A stretch of DNA of 64,000 nucleotides from Agromyces sp. S2-1-8 (GCF_021129215.1 NZ_JAJOLP010000001.1:3162001-3226000); one strand, 5' to 3'; numbered from the stretch's first letter, positions 38,144 through 47,218 are shown. Numbers and translations: made by a program. The notes: a model not told the origin generated them from the letters alone.

Positions 38144-39676
38144 ATGACGGGGATGCAGCGCGAGACGGATGTCGTCGTGATCGGCGGCGGGCCGGTCGGC
38201 GAGAACGTCGCCGACCGGGCGAGGGCGGCCGGACTCGAGGTGGTCCTCGTCGAACACGAGCTCGTCGGCGGCGAATGCTCGTACTGGGCGTGCATCCCGT
38301 CGAAGACCCTGCTGCGGAGTGCCGCGGCGCTGCGGGCGGCGCAACGGGTCCCCGGCGCGGCCGAGGCCGTGACCGGCGCGCTCGACGTGCCGGCGGTGCT
38401 GCGCCGGCGCGACGAGTGGGTCTCGGACTGGGACGACCACGGCGCCGTCGGGTGGCTCGAGAGCGTCGGCATCGCGCTCGAACGCGGACACGGCAGGCTC
38501 GACGGGCCGCGCCGGGTCGTCGTCGAGCGCCCCGACGGTTCGGACCTCGCCCTCGTGGCCCGACATGCGGTGGTGGTCGCGACCGGGTCGGATCCCCTGA
38601 TCCCGGAGGTCGACGGACTCGTCGAGGCCGCGCCGTGGGCGAGCCGGGAGGCGACGTCGGTCGAGCGTCCGCCGCGCCGCCTGGCGATCATCGGCGGCGG
38701 CGCCGTCGCGGTCGAGGCGGCCACGGCCTTCGCCGGCTTCGGCACGGAGGTCGTGCTGCTCGCCCGCCACGGGCTGCTCGGTGCGATGGAGCCCTTCGTG
38801 GGCGAGGCGGTGGCCGAGGGTCTGCGCGGACTGGGGGCGACGGTGCGTCTCGGCGTCGAACCCGTGCGCGTCGCCCGCGACGAGCAGGGGGCGGTCCGCA
38901 TCATGACCGACGACGGCGACGAGCTCGTCGCCGATGAGGTGCTCGTCGCCACCGGCCGACACCCTCGAACCGGCTCGCTCGGGCTCGAGACCGTCGGGCT
39001 CGAGCCGGGTGCCTGGCTCGATGTCGACGACAGCCTGCTCGTGCTGGCGGCCGTCAACGACGAGACGCCGTGGCTGTACGCGGTCGGCGACGTCAATCAC
39101 CGTGCGCTCCTGACGCACCAGGGCAAGTACCAGGCCCGCGCCGTCGGCGACCTCATCGGCGCACGCGCCACCGGTCGCCCGCTCGACCTCGCGCCGTGGG
39201 GCGCGCACACCGCGACCGCCGACCACTCGGCCGTTCCCGAGATCGTCTTCGCCGAGCCCGAGTGCGCGGCCGTGGGCATGACCGCCGAGGCCGCCCGTCG
39301 CACCGGACGGGACGTCCGCGTCGCGGACGTCGACTTCGCCGCCGTGAGCGGCGCGGGCATCCACGCCGACGGCTTCACCGGTCGGGCGCGGCTCGTCGTC
39401 GACGGCGAGCTCGGCACGGTGATCGGCGCCACGTTCGTCGGGCCCGACGTCGCGGAGCTCGTGCATCCGGCGACGATCGCGATCGTCGGCGAGGTGCCGG
39501 TCGACCGGCTGTGGCACGCCGTTCCCGCGTTCCCGACGATGAGCGAGGTCTGGCTTCGGCTCCTCGAGGCCCTCGGCCGTCCGGAGGCGGCCGAACAGGG
39601 CGTCGCGGCCGCAGCGGGAGGGGAACCTCGGGGTTCGCGACGCACCGGGACGACCGACGAGGAGCCCGCCGCATGA
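38144..39676 (+). CDS. Pyridine nucleotide-disulfide oxidoreductase (Lpd/MerA-like)
   Basis: A 510-residue flavoprotein of the class I disulfide reductase family. FAD motif VVVIGGGPVGENVA near the N-terminus, redox-active CSYWAC within GGECSYWACIPSK, the NAD(P) site LAIIGGGAVAVEAATAFAG, the second FAD motif YAVGDVNHRALLTHQGKYQ and a C-terminal dimerisation domain are visible. The usual C-terminal HxxxxE pair is replaced: VPAFPTMSEVWLRLLEAL lacks the classical His before PT (A-F instead), so disulfide reduction may differ. Commonly annotated as dihydrolipoyl dehydrogenase-like; true substrate unknown. RBS GGGAGG before the ATG. Confidence 0.88.
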   Translation: MTGMQRETDVVVIGGGPVGENVADRARAAGLEVVLVEHELVGGECSYWACIPSKTLLRSAAALRAAQRVPGAAEAVTGALDVPAVLRRRDEWVSDWDDHGAVGWLESVGIALERGHGRLDGPRRVVVERPDGSDLALVARHAVVVATGSDPLIPEVDGLVEAAPWASREATSVERPPRRLAIIGGGAVAVEAATAFAGFGTEVVLLARHGLLGAMEPFVGEAVAEGLRGLGATVRLGVEPVRVARDEQGAVRIMTDDGDELVADEVLVATGRHPRTGSLGLETVGLEPGAWLDVDDSLLVLAAVNDETPWLYAVGDVNHRALLTHQGKYQARAVGDLIGARATGRPLDLAPWGAHTATADHSAVPEIVFAEPECAAVGMTAEAARRTGRDVRVADVDFAAVSGAGIHADGFTGRARLVVDGELGTVIGATFVGPDVAELVHPATIAIVGEVPVDRLWHAVPAFPTMSEVWLRLLEALGRPEAAEQGVAAAAGGEPRGSRRTGTTDEEPAA

Positions 39677-40095
39677 CCGCACCCGCATCGAGTCGCACCC
39701 TCCGCGTGCGACTCACCGACTCGCGGATCAGCCGCCTCGGCTACTGGTGGGCGACCGCGGTCGGCTTCACGTGGGGCTTCCTCTGGAGCACCGGCCCCGT
39801 GACCGTCCGCAACGGCCTCGTCGTGTTCACCGGCATGCCGAAGTGGACCTACGGTCGCGGCGGGTCGTGCGTCGGCGGGTGCTACCTCACGGGGTCGAAC
39901 GACGGCGACCGGGTGCTCGGCCACGAGGCGGTGCACCAGGCCCAGTGGCGCAAGTACGGCATGCTGCTGCCCGTGCTCTACCTCATCGCCGGGCGCGATC
40001 CGCTGCGCAACCGCTTCGAGATCGAAGCCGGGCTCGAGGCGGGCGGCTACCTGCGCGCTACCCCTCGGCGCGGCCGAGCTTCCAGTACCCCATGA
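39673..40095 (+). CDS. Small HExxH-motif protein of unknown function
   Basis: A 140-residue protein that starts inside the stop of the flavin reductase (ATGA). One hydrophobic segment lies at about 25-40, a Cys pair in GGSCVGGCY (66, 70), and GHEAVHQAQW gives the zincin motif with His84, Glu85 and His88; NRFEIEAGLEAGGY downstream may supply a third Glu ligand (118 or 122). It may be a small metallopeptidase-like protein, but the family is not one I can name. Its last 38 bases overlap the convergent siderophore-interacting protein gene. Confidence 0.7.
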   Translation: MTAPASSRTLRVRLTDSRISRLGYWWATAVGFTWGFLWSTGPVTVRNGLVVFTGMPKWTYGRGGSCVGGCYLTGSNDGDRVLGHEAVHQAQWRKYGMLLPVLYLIAGRDPLRNRFEIEAGLEAGGYLRATPRRGRASSTP

Positions 40096-40996
40096 AGGCC
40101 ACGCGCCGGCGGTCGACGCCGAGGCCCTTGACGAGATGGCGGCGGAGCGTCGTGATCGCCGTCGCCTCGCCGGCGAGCCAGGCGTAGACGCCGTCGTCGG
40201 CCGTGGCCTCGGGCACCTCCCAGAGGATCTCGTCGTCGGCGAGTGCGGGCAGCTCGGCATCGGCGGGGGCGGCGGCCTCCGCCCGGGCGGCGCCCCGAGC
40301 GCCGAGCTCGTCGTCGGCCCAGGCTCGGACCGCCTCGACGAGCCGGGCACCGTAGGTCGCTTCAGCGTGCTCGTCGCCACCGCGGTGCAACCACTGCACG
40401 ACGACCCCGGGCGGCGCCTCGATGTCGAGCACGTCGCCCGCGGCGGGCACTTCGAGGAATGCGGCGCCTCGCGCGGATGCCGGAAGCTGCGCGAGGATGG
40501 CGCTCATCGCCGGCACCGCCGTCTCGTCGCCGGCGATGAGCAGCGTGCCGGCCGTGCCGGGGTGCCACTCCCACCCGCCGGGCGGCTCGTCGCTCGTCGC
40601 ATCGGGCGCGACGAGCAGCATCCGCTCCCCCGGCTCAGCACGTGCGATCCAGCGCGATGCCGGCCCCGAGTCGCCATGCGCGACGAAGTCGACGTCGAGC
40701 TCACCGGTCTCGGGGCGCGCGTCGCGGATCGTGTACGTGCGGATCGGGTTGCGCCGTTCGTCTGGCAGCGCACGCCAGTCGCCGAACCAGTCGTCGCCCC
40801 TCGGGAAGCAGCCGAACCCGTCGTCCCCCTCCGGGACGCCTTCGAGCGGGAGGACGACCTTGATGCGCTGGTCGGGTCCGTCCCAGCCGACGTCGTTGAG
40901 ATCATCGCCGCGGAAGGTCACCCGCACGAAGTGCGGCGACATCCTTCGGATCTCGCCGACGACGGTCTCGAAGACGCGGTATCCGGGCTTGGCCAT
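40058..40996 (-). CDS. Siderophore-interacting protein (FAD ferric reductase)
   Basis: A 312-residue cytoplasmic SIP/ViuB-type enzyme that reduces imported ferric siderophores to release iron. FAD-binding RTYTIRDAR (RxYT(I/P)R), DFVAHGDSGPASRWI, and the NAD(P)H domain ending in FMGYWKLGRAEG are family hallmarks. A Glu/Ala/Pro-rich stretch (about 235-255) is an insertion in the second domain. It is the last gene of the iron operon, 71 bases after the permease. Confidence 0.94.
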   Translation of the reverse strand: MAKPGYRVFETVVGEIRRMSPHFVRVTFRGDDLNDVGWDGPDQRIKVVLPLEGVPEGDDGFGCFPRGDDWFGDWRALPDERRNPIRTYTIRDARPETGELDVDFVAHGDSGPASRWIARAEPGERMLLVAPDATSDEPPGGWEWHPGTAGTLLIAGDETAVPAMSAILAQLPASARGAAFLEVPAAGDVLDIEAPPGVVVQWLHRGGDEHAEATYGARLVEAVRAWADDELGARGAARAEAAAPADAELPALADDEILWEVPEATADDGVYAWLAGEATAITTLRRHLVKGLGVDRRRVAFMGYWKLGRAEG

Positions 40997-41067
40997 GGAG
41001 CTGGCTCCTGTCGTGGGGTCGGGGTCGGATCGAGCGGGAGCGGGTCGCGCAGCGGCCCGCCGGTTCG

Positions 41068-43167
41068 TCAGGCGGTACGGCGCGAGCGCCAGAGCAGCCA
41101 CACGAAGTACGGCGCGCCGACGACGGCCGTCACGAGTCCCGCGGGCAGCTGCCCGGGCGCGATGACGGTGCGGCCGATCGTGTCGGCGACGGTCACGAGC
41201 AGTGCGCCGAGGAGCGCCGCGAGCGGCAGCACGAGCGCATGGCGGGCGCCCACGAGGGCTCGTGCGGCGTGCGGCGCGACGAGCCCGACGAAGCCGATGA
41301 CGCCGACCGCCGAGACGGCGGTCGCGGTCAGCGCGACCGCGATCGCGAGCAGGCCGAGCCGTGCGTTGCCGAGTCGCACGCCGAGCACCCGAGGGGTGTC
41401 GTCGTCGAACGCGAGCAGGTCGAGTTCGCGCCGGGTCGCGACCAGCAGGGGCAGCGCGACGGCGAGCACGACGACGAGCGGGATGAGCTGCGGGAACGTC
41501 CGCCCGTAGGTCGACCCCGAGAGCCAGGTCAGCGCCTTCGCGGCGTTGTACGGGTCGGTCGCGATGATGAGCATCGCGACCATCGCCGAGGCCGCAGCCG
41601 AGACGCCGAGCCCGACCAGGATGAGCCGGCTCGTCGCGAGCCCGCCGCGAAGCGACAGGCCGAACACGATGAGGGCCGCGGCCGCCGCGCCGACGAGTCC
41701 GCCGGTCGTGACCGCGACGAAGCTCGCGAGCGGCCAGAAGGTGATGACGAGCACCGCGCCGACGCCCGCGCCGCCCGTCACGCCGAGGATCGCGGGTTCG
41801 GCCAGCGGGTTGCGCGAGACCGCCTGCACGACCGTGCCGGCGACGGCGAGGGCCGCGCCCGCGAGGATCGCGGCGGCGACGCGCGGGGCGCGCGTGTTCA
41901 TGACGAACTCGACGAGCGGGCCCGCCTGCCCGGTGGCCCAGTTGAGCACGTCGCCGCCGAGCAGCTTCGCGTCGCCGAGGAGCAGCGACACGAACGCGAG
42001 GATGACGAGGAGCACGGCGGCCCCGGCGATCACGAATGCGCGCCCCCGCCGTGAGAGCCCGGTGCCGATCACGAACCCGCTCGCGGCCTCGCTCGTCGCG
42101 CGCGACCGCAGCGCGAGCGCGATGAGGAACACCGCGCCGAAGATGGTGGTGACGACGCCCGTCGGCACTTCGACGGCCGCCTCCCCGCCGAAGGCGAGCC
42201 GGAGCAGCACGTCGGCGCCCAGCACGACGATGACGCCCATGAGCGCCGCCGCAGGGATGAGCAGGACGTGCCGCTGCATGCCCGGCACCCGCACGGCGAT
42301 GAGCCGCACGATCGCGGGCGCGGCGAGGCCGACGAAGCCGATCGGACCGACGAGGGCGACGGCCGAGGCCGACAGCAGCACGGCGATGACGACGCCGACG
42401 AGGCGGGTGCGCCGCACGTCGACGCCGAGCACCGTCGCGGTGTCGTCGCCGAGCGCGACGAGGTCGAACTGGCGTGCGAGCACGAAGAGTGCCGCGACGG
42501 CGACGCCGACGACCGGCGCGAGCTGCGCGGCGGGGCCGATACCGGTCTGCGCGAGGGTGCCCTGGCTCCACGCGTAGAGCCCGGTCGTCCGCTCCGGGAA
42601 GAGCAGCAGCAGCATGGTCGTGAGCGCCGTCAGGGCGAGCGCGATGGCGGAGCCCGCCAGCACGAGGCGGACGGTGCCGCCCGATCCGCCGGAGCCGCCG
42701 GTCGCGCCGCGCGAGCCGCTCGCCGAGAGCGCCAGCACGAGCCCCGCGGCGGCGAGGCCGCCGATGAAGGCCACGGCACCGCCGCCGATCACGGGCAGGG
42801 AGATGCCGAATGCGGCGACGACGACGACCGAGAGGTACGAGCCGGCGTTGACCGCGAGCGTGTCGGGCGAGGCGAGCACGTTGCGCGAGACCGACTGCAG
42901 GATGAGGCCGGCGACCCCGAGCGCGATGCCGACGACGACGCCGGCTGCGAGCCGCGGCATCCGGGAGGCGAGGAAGATCGCGGCCGACTGGTCGTCGCCG
43001 CCGGTGCCCGTGATGAGGCCGACGAGTTCGGGCAGCCCGACACCCGACGACCCCTGGGTGACGTGGACTGCGGCCAGGAGCGTCGCGACGACGACCCCGA
43101 CGGCCAGCAGCAGGACCGCGCCGAGCCGGGGGCGCTCACGGCTCCCGGCCGACGCGGCGGACGACAC
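41068..43167 (-). CDS. Fused two-domain iron-siderophore ABC permease (FhuB-like)
   Basis: A protein of about 699 residues consisting of two FecCD domains in tandem, each with about 10 helices (first half to ~345, second half from ~370). Each half has its own LRLPR-like entry (ASRMPRLAAG; MNTRAPRVAAA), VQAVSRNPLA-type coupling segment and the GPIGFVGL/GVIGFVGLVAPH loop. One polypeptide thus supplies the whole channel, as in FhuB. The GTG at 43167, eight bases after the lipoprotein stop, is preferred; an ATG at 43203 lies inside the upstream gene and has no ribosome binding site. Confidence 0.92.
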   Translation of the reverse strand: MSSAASAGSRERPRLGAVLLLAVGVVVATLLAAVHVTQGSSGVGLPELVGLITGTGGDDQSAAIFLASRMPRLAAGVVVGIALGVAGLILQSVSRNVLASPDTLAVNAGSYLSVVVVAAFGISLPVIGGGAVAFIGGLAAAGLVLALSASGSRGATGGSGGSGGTVRLVLAGSAIALALTALTTMLLLLFPERTTGLYAWSQGTLAQTGIGPAAQLAPVVGVAVAALFVLARQFDLVALGDDTATVLGVDVRRTRLVGVVIAVLLSASAVALVGPIGFVGLAAPAIVRLIAVRVPGMQRHVLLIPAAALMGVIVVLGADVLLRLAFGGEAAVEVPTGVVTTIFGAVFLIALALRSRATSEAASGFVIGTGLSRRGRAFVIAGAAVLLVILAFVSLLLGDAKLLGGDVLNWATGQAGPLVEFVMNTRAPRVAAAILAGAALAVAGTVVQAVSRNPLAEPAILGVTGGAGVGAVLVITFWPLASFVAVTTGGLVGAAAAALIVFGLSLRGGLATSRLILVGLGVSAAASAMVAMLIIATDPYNAAKALTWLSGSTYGRTFPQLIPLVVVLAVALPLLVATRRELDLLAFDDDTPRVLGVRLGNARLGLLAIAVALTATAVSAVGVIGFVGLVAPHAARALVGARHALVLPLAALLGALLVTVADTIGRTVIAPGQLPAGLVTAVVGAPYFVWLLWRSRRTA

Positions 43168-43174
43168 GGTCGTC

Positions 43175-44143
43175 TCAGCCCGCGAGGGTGTCGACGACCG
43201 CATCGATGTAGTCGTTCATCGACGAGGGGCCGCCGAACATCCAGATGCCGTCGGGCAGGCGGTGCACGTTGCCCGACTGCACGAACGGCAGCGACTTCCA
43301 GACCGCGTTGTCGGCCAGGTCGACCGCGTATGCGTCGGCCTCGCCGTTCGTGATGTACAGGAACTGCAGGTCGCCGAGGCCGGTGAGCCCTTCGACGTCG
43401 GTCGAGCCGAGGCCGTAGTCGGCGTCGCCCTCGCCCGTCCAGGCGTTCTCGAGGCCGAGCTCCTCGGTGACGGCGGTGAGCAGGGCGCCCTCGGTGAACG
43501 GTCGGATCGAGACCTGGCCGCCCGAGGCCCACGAGTCGCTCATCATGAACGGCGTGCCGGCGAGTCCCGCCTCCTCGATCGCGGCCTTGCCCTCGTCGAT
43601 CTCGGCGTGGAACCCGTCGAGGAGCGCCTCGCCCTCCTCCTCGGTACCGGTCGCCGTGGCGATGCGCTCGAGGTTCGACTCCATCTGGCCGATCGGGTTC
43701 GAGGCGTCGGCACCGCGCACCACGAGCACGGGAGCGAACTCCTCGACCTGCGCGATCACGGTCTCTGGCAGGTCGGTCGTGGTGACGACGAGGTCGGGGG
43801 CGAGGCCCGCGATCGCGTCGACGGAGGGCTCGCCGCGCATGCCCACGTCGGTGACGCCCTCGTCGAGCGGCTCGGACTGCACCCAGGCCGTGTAGCCGGC
43901 GACGTCGGCGACGCCCGCGGGCATGACGCCGAGGGCGACGAGGTTCTCTGCCGTGTTCCATTCGAGCGCGACGACCTTCTCCGCGGGCGCGTCGAGCGCG
44001 ATCTCCTCGCCGCGGTCGTCGGTCACGGTGATCGCCGCGTCGGCGTCGGTCGCCGCTTCGGGCGCCTCGGTCGTGCCGCATCCGGTGAGGAGCAGCAGGG
44101 ATGCCGCGGCGACGGCGCTGAGGGCGATGGCGGGTGTTCTCAT
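43175..44143 (-). CDS. Iron-siderophore ABC substrate-binding lipoprotein
   Basis: A 322-residue class III solute-binding protein. Lipobox LLTGC with Cys22, then ITVTDDRGEEIALDAPAEKVVALEW typical of FepB/FhuD-like proteins, and GLAPDLVVTTTD in the first lobe. It captures ferric siderophore outside the membrane and hands it to the fused permease. The ATG at 44143 gives a normal lipoprotein signal. It comes after the ATPase gene in the operon. Confidence 0.93.
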   Translation of the reverse strand: MRTPAIALSAVAAASLLLLTGCGTTEAPEAATDADAAITVTDDRGEEIALDAPAEKVVALEWNTAENLVALGVMPAGVADVAGYTAWVQSEPLDEGVTDVGMRGEPSVDAIAGLAPDLVVTTTDLPETVIAQVEEFAPVLVVRGADASNPIGQMESNLERIATATGTEEEGEALLDGFHAEIDEGKAAIEEAGLAGTPFMMSDSWASGGQVSIRPFTEGALLTAVTEELGLENAWTGEGDADYGLGSTDVEGLTGLGDLQFLYITNGEADAYAVDLADNAVWKSLPFVQSGNVHRLPDGIWMFGGPSSMNDYIDAVVDTLAG

Positions 44144-44215
44144 GGCAGAGGATTCCTCATGGTCGGGCGCGCAGGCACAGCGGTGCCCGCGCATGGGGGT
44201 GGTCGGGGATTCGGG

Positions 44216-45085
44216 TCAGGCGACGGCGAGGCGCGGACTGCGCTGCCTGGTGTTGTAGCGGCCGATGGGGCACGTGGTGATGCAGCCGCGTTCGTCGACG
44301 TCGACGTCGACCCGGATGCCGTAGGCCGAGCTCAGCACGTCGCTGACGAGGACCTCGGCCGGGGTGCCGACGGCACGTACGCGGCCGGACTCGAGCAGCA
44401 CGATGCGGTCGGCGATCGCCGCCGCCTGGTCGAGGTCGTGCAGCACGACGCCGATCGTCACGCCGTGCTCGTCGGCGAGTTCGCGGATGAGGTCGAGGAG
44501 CTCGACCTGGTAGCGCAGGTCGAGGTAGGTGGTCGGCTCGTCGAGGAGGAGCACCCCGGTGTCCTGCGCGAGGCAGGCGGCGAGCCACACGCGCTGCAGC
44601 TGTCCGCCCGAGAGCTCGTCGACGGCGTGCGCCGCGAGGTCCGCGACGCCCGTCAACTCCATCGCCCGGTCGACGATCGCGGCACCGCCGGCATCGCCCG
44701 CGATGAAGCGGCCGCGGTGCGGGTGGCGCCCGAACTCGACGAGCTCGCGCACCGAGAGCCCGCCCGGCGTCGGGCGGCTCTGGGCGAGCAGCGTGACCCG
44801 CCGGGCGAACTCGCGCGCGCTGAGCGTTGCGGCGTCGACGCCCCGCTCGGCGAGGTCGTCGGCCGTTCCCGGCGCCCCGTCGGAGACGGTGTGCGCGTCG
44901 CCGCCGGCGAGCAGCACGCGCCCCGAGTCGGGTCGGTGCAGCCGTGCGAGCGCACGCAGCAGCGTCGACTTGCCGCTGCCGTTCGGTCCGACGAGGGCGG
45001 TGACCTTGCCCGGTTCGAGGTGGAGCTCCGCGCCGTGCACGACTGGCGTGCCGTTGTAGGAGATCGTGAGGTCGAGACCGAGCAT
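44216..45085 (-). CDS. Iron-siderophore ABC ATP-binding protein (FepC-like)
   Basis: A 289-residue ATPase: Walker A GPNGSGKST, signature LSGGQLQRVWLA, Walker B VLLLDEPTTYLDL, switch HDLDQAA. The phrase LDEPTTYLDL is typical of the FepC/FhuC branch. A ~25-residue insertion (TADDLAERGVDAA) lies after the first strand region, and the C-terminus has two Cys in GCITTCPIGR. First gene of the iron operon; GGAGG precedes the ATG and an iron box lies just upstream. Confidence 0.94.
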   Translation of the reverse strand: MLGLDLTISYNGTPVVHGAELHLEPGKVTALVGPNGSGKSTLLRALARLHRPDSGRVLLAGGDAHTVSDGAPGTADDLAERGVDAATLSAREFARRVTLLAQSRPTPGGLSVRELVEFGRHPHRGRFIAGDAGGAAIVDRAMELTGVADLAAHAVDELSGGQLQRVWLAACLAQDTGVLLLDEPTTYLDLRYQVELLDLIRELADEHGVTIGVVLHDLDQAAAIADRIVLLESGRVRAVGTPAEVLVSDVLSSAYGIRVDVDVDERGCITTCPIGRYNTRQRSPRLAVA

Positions 45086-45094
45086 GCCTCCACT

Positions 45095-45113
45095 ATAGGT
45101 GAGGCTTACCTAA
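45095..45113 (-). promoter_or_regulatory. DtxR/IdeR-type iron box
   Basis: The minus strand reads TTAGGTAAGCCTCACCTAT, an interrupted palindrome close to the DtxR/IdeR consensus TTAGGTTAGGCTAACCTAA (13 or more matches). It ends ten bases before the ATPase start, so a bound repressor would block initiation of the whole uptake operon when iron is plentiful. Confidence 0.82.
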
Positions 45114-45132
45114 CCTCGTCAAATCCGCTTCG

Positions 45133-46563
45133 TCATGATGCCCAGAGGGCGGGATGCCGCGTGCTGCGGCCGCTCCGACGCTCGAGCTGCGCGGCGATCG
45201 AGAACAGCACGCCCTCGCCGCCGGGTCGGCCGATGAGCTGCACGCCGAGCGGCACCCCGTCGTCGGTCTCCGCGACGGGCACCGTGATCGCCGGCAGCCC
45301 CGAGACGTTCACGAACGAGGTGAACGGAGTGAACTGCACCTGCTGGGCGAAGTTGCGCTCGCCGTCGACCGCGTCGTACCAGCCCACCGGCCTCGGGGTC
45401 AGCGCGAGCGCCGGGGTCACGATCGCGTCGAACGACGCGAAGCGGCGGATCACCCGCTCCTCGAATCCCGTGAGCCAGGAGAGCGCCTCGGCGAGCTGCC
45501 GGGCGGGCACCGTGCGTCCGCGCTCGACCAGCCAGCGGGTGAGCGGCTCGAGCAGCGCCTCGCGGTCGCCGTCGACCGGGATCGTCGCCGCGCCCGCCTG
45601 CCAGACCGTGCGGAACGCGTCGGCGTAGCCCGGTTCCGGCGAGGCCGGCACCCGTTCGATGCCGTGGCCCATTCCGTCGAGCACGCCGATCGCCTGGTCG
45701 AGCGCGGCGATCGCCGGCGCTTCGATCGAGATCTCGACCCAGTCGTCCCACGGCGAATCGGTCATCACTCCGAGCTGGTAGCGCCCCTCGCCGCGGATCG
45801 CCGCGCCGAGGAACGGCCCGTCGTCGCCCGGCGCGCGCAGTGCGTACCGGTGCGCTGCGGGATAGCCGAGCGGCGCGATCAGCCCGTCGAGCAGCAGCGC
45901 GGCGTCGGCGACCGTGCGGGCGATCGGACCCGCGACGCCGAGGCCCGCGAGGCTCGCGAGGCCCGGCCCGGCCGGCACCCGGCCGCGCGACGGCTTGACG
46001 CCGACGAGTCCGCAGGCGGCGGCCGGGATCCGGATCGAGCCGCCGCCGTCGGAACCGGGGGCGAACGGCAGCATGCCGGCGGCGACCGCGGCCGCCGCTC
46101 CCCCGCTCGACCCGCCCGCCCCGAGCTCGAGGTTCCACGGGTTCCGCGCCGGCGGGAAGGCGAGGCCCTCGGTGTACGACGGCAGGCCGAACTCGGGCGT
46201 CGCCGTCTTGCCGAGGCTCACGGCACCCGCCGCGTCGACGGCGCGGACCAACTCGTCGGACTCGTCGGGCACGAAGTCCGCGAACGCACGCGATCCGAAT
46301 TCCGCAGGCACGCCCGCGCGGAGCTGCAGGTCCTTGTCGGCGAGCGGGAGCCCCCACAGCGGTCTCGACCGCGGCACGTCGCGCTCGACGACGCCGGCTC
46401 GCGCGATGGCGAGCTCGGGCGTCACCGTCGCGAATGCGCCGACCTCGGTGTTCAGCCGTTCGACCCGCCCGAGGTAGTGAGCGGCGAGCTCCGTCGGCGA
46501 CACCTCCCCCGCCTGGAGCAGCCGGTACTGGTCGAGGGCGGTGTGCTCGTGCAGCTCGGTCAT
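45133..46563 (-). CDS. Amidase signature family hydrolase
   Basis: A 476-residue amidase using a Ser-cisSer-Lys triad: Lys77 in ADKDLQL, cis-Ser152 in GGSSGGAAAA, nucleophile Ser176 in SDGGGSIRIPAA. The core matches glutamyl-amidotransferase subunit A-like and general amidases; absence of gatB/gatC neighbours argues for a free amidase acting on small amides. It is followed convergently by nothing: the iron operon lies on the same strand downstream, after the iron box. Confidence 0.92.
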   Translation of the reverse strand: MTELHEHTALDQYRLLQAGEVSPTELAAHYLGRVERLNTEVGAFATVTPELAIARAGVVERDVPRSRPLWGLPLADKDLQLRAGVPAEFGSRAFADFVPDESDELVRAVDAAGAVSLGKTATPEFGLPSYTEGLAFPPARNPWNLELGAGGSSGGAAAAVAAGMLPFAPGSDGGGSIRIPAAACGLVGVKPSRGRVPAGPGLASLAGLGVAGPIARTVADAALLLDGLIAPLGYPAAHRYALRAPGDDGPFLGAAIRGEGRYQLGVMTDSPWDDWVEISIEAPAIAALDQAIGVLDGMGHGIERVPASPEPGYADAFRTVWQAGAATIPVDGDREALLEPLTRWLVERGRTVPARQLAEALSWLTGFEERVIRRFASFDAIVTPALALTPRPVGWYDAVDGERNFAQQVQFTPFTSFVNVSGLPAITVPVAETDDGVPLGVQLIGRPGGEGVLFSIAAQLERRSGRSTRHPALWAS

Positions 46564-46578
46564 GCCCCGAGCCTACGG

Positions 46579-46606
46579 CGGTGCCGGCCCGCCGCCGGCG
46601 GCACCG
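46579..46606 (-). terminator. Weak hairpin after the GNAT gene
   Basis: Eight-bp arms CGGTGCCG/CGGCACCG with a 12-nt GC-rich interior in the gap between the acetyltransferase stop and the amidase start. An orphan GGATGCCTCG arm lies directly beside the acetyltransferase stop. Confidence 0.4.
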
Positions 46607-46639
46607 TCGACCGAGCGGTGCGGCCGCGAGGCATCCGCC

Positions 46640-47218
46640 CTATTTCAGCGAACGCTGCATGAGGATCGTGCCGAGCCACCGGTCGAACTTGAATCCGACC
46701 CGGCCCATCCGTCCGATCTCGGTGAATCCGAACCGCTCGTGCAGCACGAGCGAGCCCTCGGCGCCCTGGTCGGCGATGACGGCGATGATCTCCTTGATGC
46801 CGGCGGCCTTCGAGCGTTCGATGAGCTCGCCGAGCAGCACCCGACCGAGGCCCTTGCCGGTCGCCGCCGGTCCGAGGTAGATCGAGTCCTCGACGGTGAA
46901 CCGGTAGGCGCGCTTCGGTTTCCACGGCGCGACGAGCGCGTAGCCGAGCAGCTGCCCCGTCGGCGACTCGGCGACGATGAACGGCATGCCGAGGTCGGCG
47001 AGCTGCACGAACTTCGCGCGCCACTCGGCGAGCGTCATCGGGTCCTCGTCGAACGTGACCGTCGAGTTCGCGACGTAGTGGTTGTAGATCTCGCGGACGC
47101 TCGGCAGGTCGGCCGGAACGGCGTCGCGCAACGAGTACTCGAACGGCGCCTCGACGGGCGCGGGCTTCCGCAGGTGATGCGGGAGCACCCGGCGTTCCTG
47201 GTATTCCTCCTCGAGCAT
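46640..47218 (-). CDS. GNAT family N-acetyltransferase (phosphinothricin-acetyltransferase-like)
   Basis: A 192-residue acetyl-CoA-dependent acetyltransferase. After ~25 non-conserved residues the GNAT domain shows YSLRDAVPADLPSVREIYNHYV, STVTFDEDPM, the acetyl-CoA loop KGLGRVLL and GFTEIGRMGRVGFKFDRWLGTILMQ, a C-terminus typical of PAT/MddA-type enzymes that acetylate phosphinothricin or methionine sulfoximine. Resistance versus metabolic role cannot be told from sequence. Confidence 0.87.
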   Translation of the reverse strand: MLEEEYQERRVLPHHLRKPAPVEAPFEYSLRDAVPADLPSVREIYNHYVANSTVTFDEDPMTLAEWRAKFVQLADLGMPFIVAESPTGQLLGYALVAPWKPKRAYRFTVEDSIYLGPAATGKGLGRVLLGELIERSKAAGIKEIIAVIADQGAEGSLVLHERFGFTEIGRMGRVGFKFDRWLGTILMQRSLK

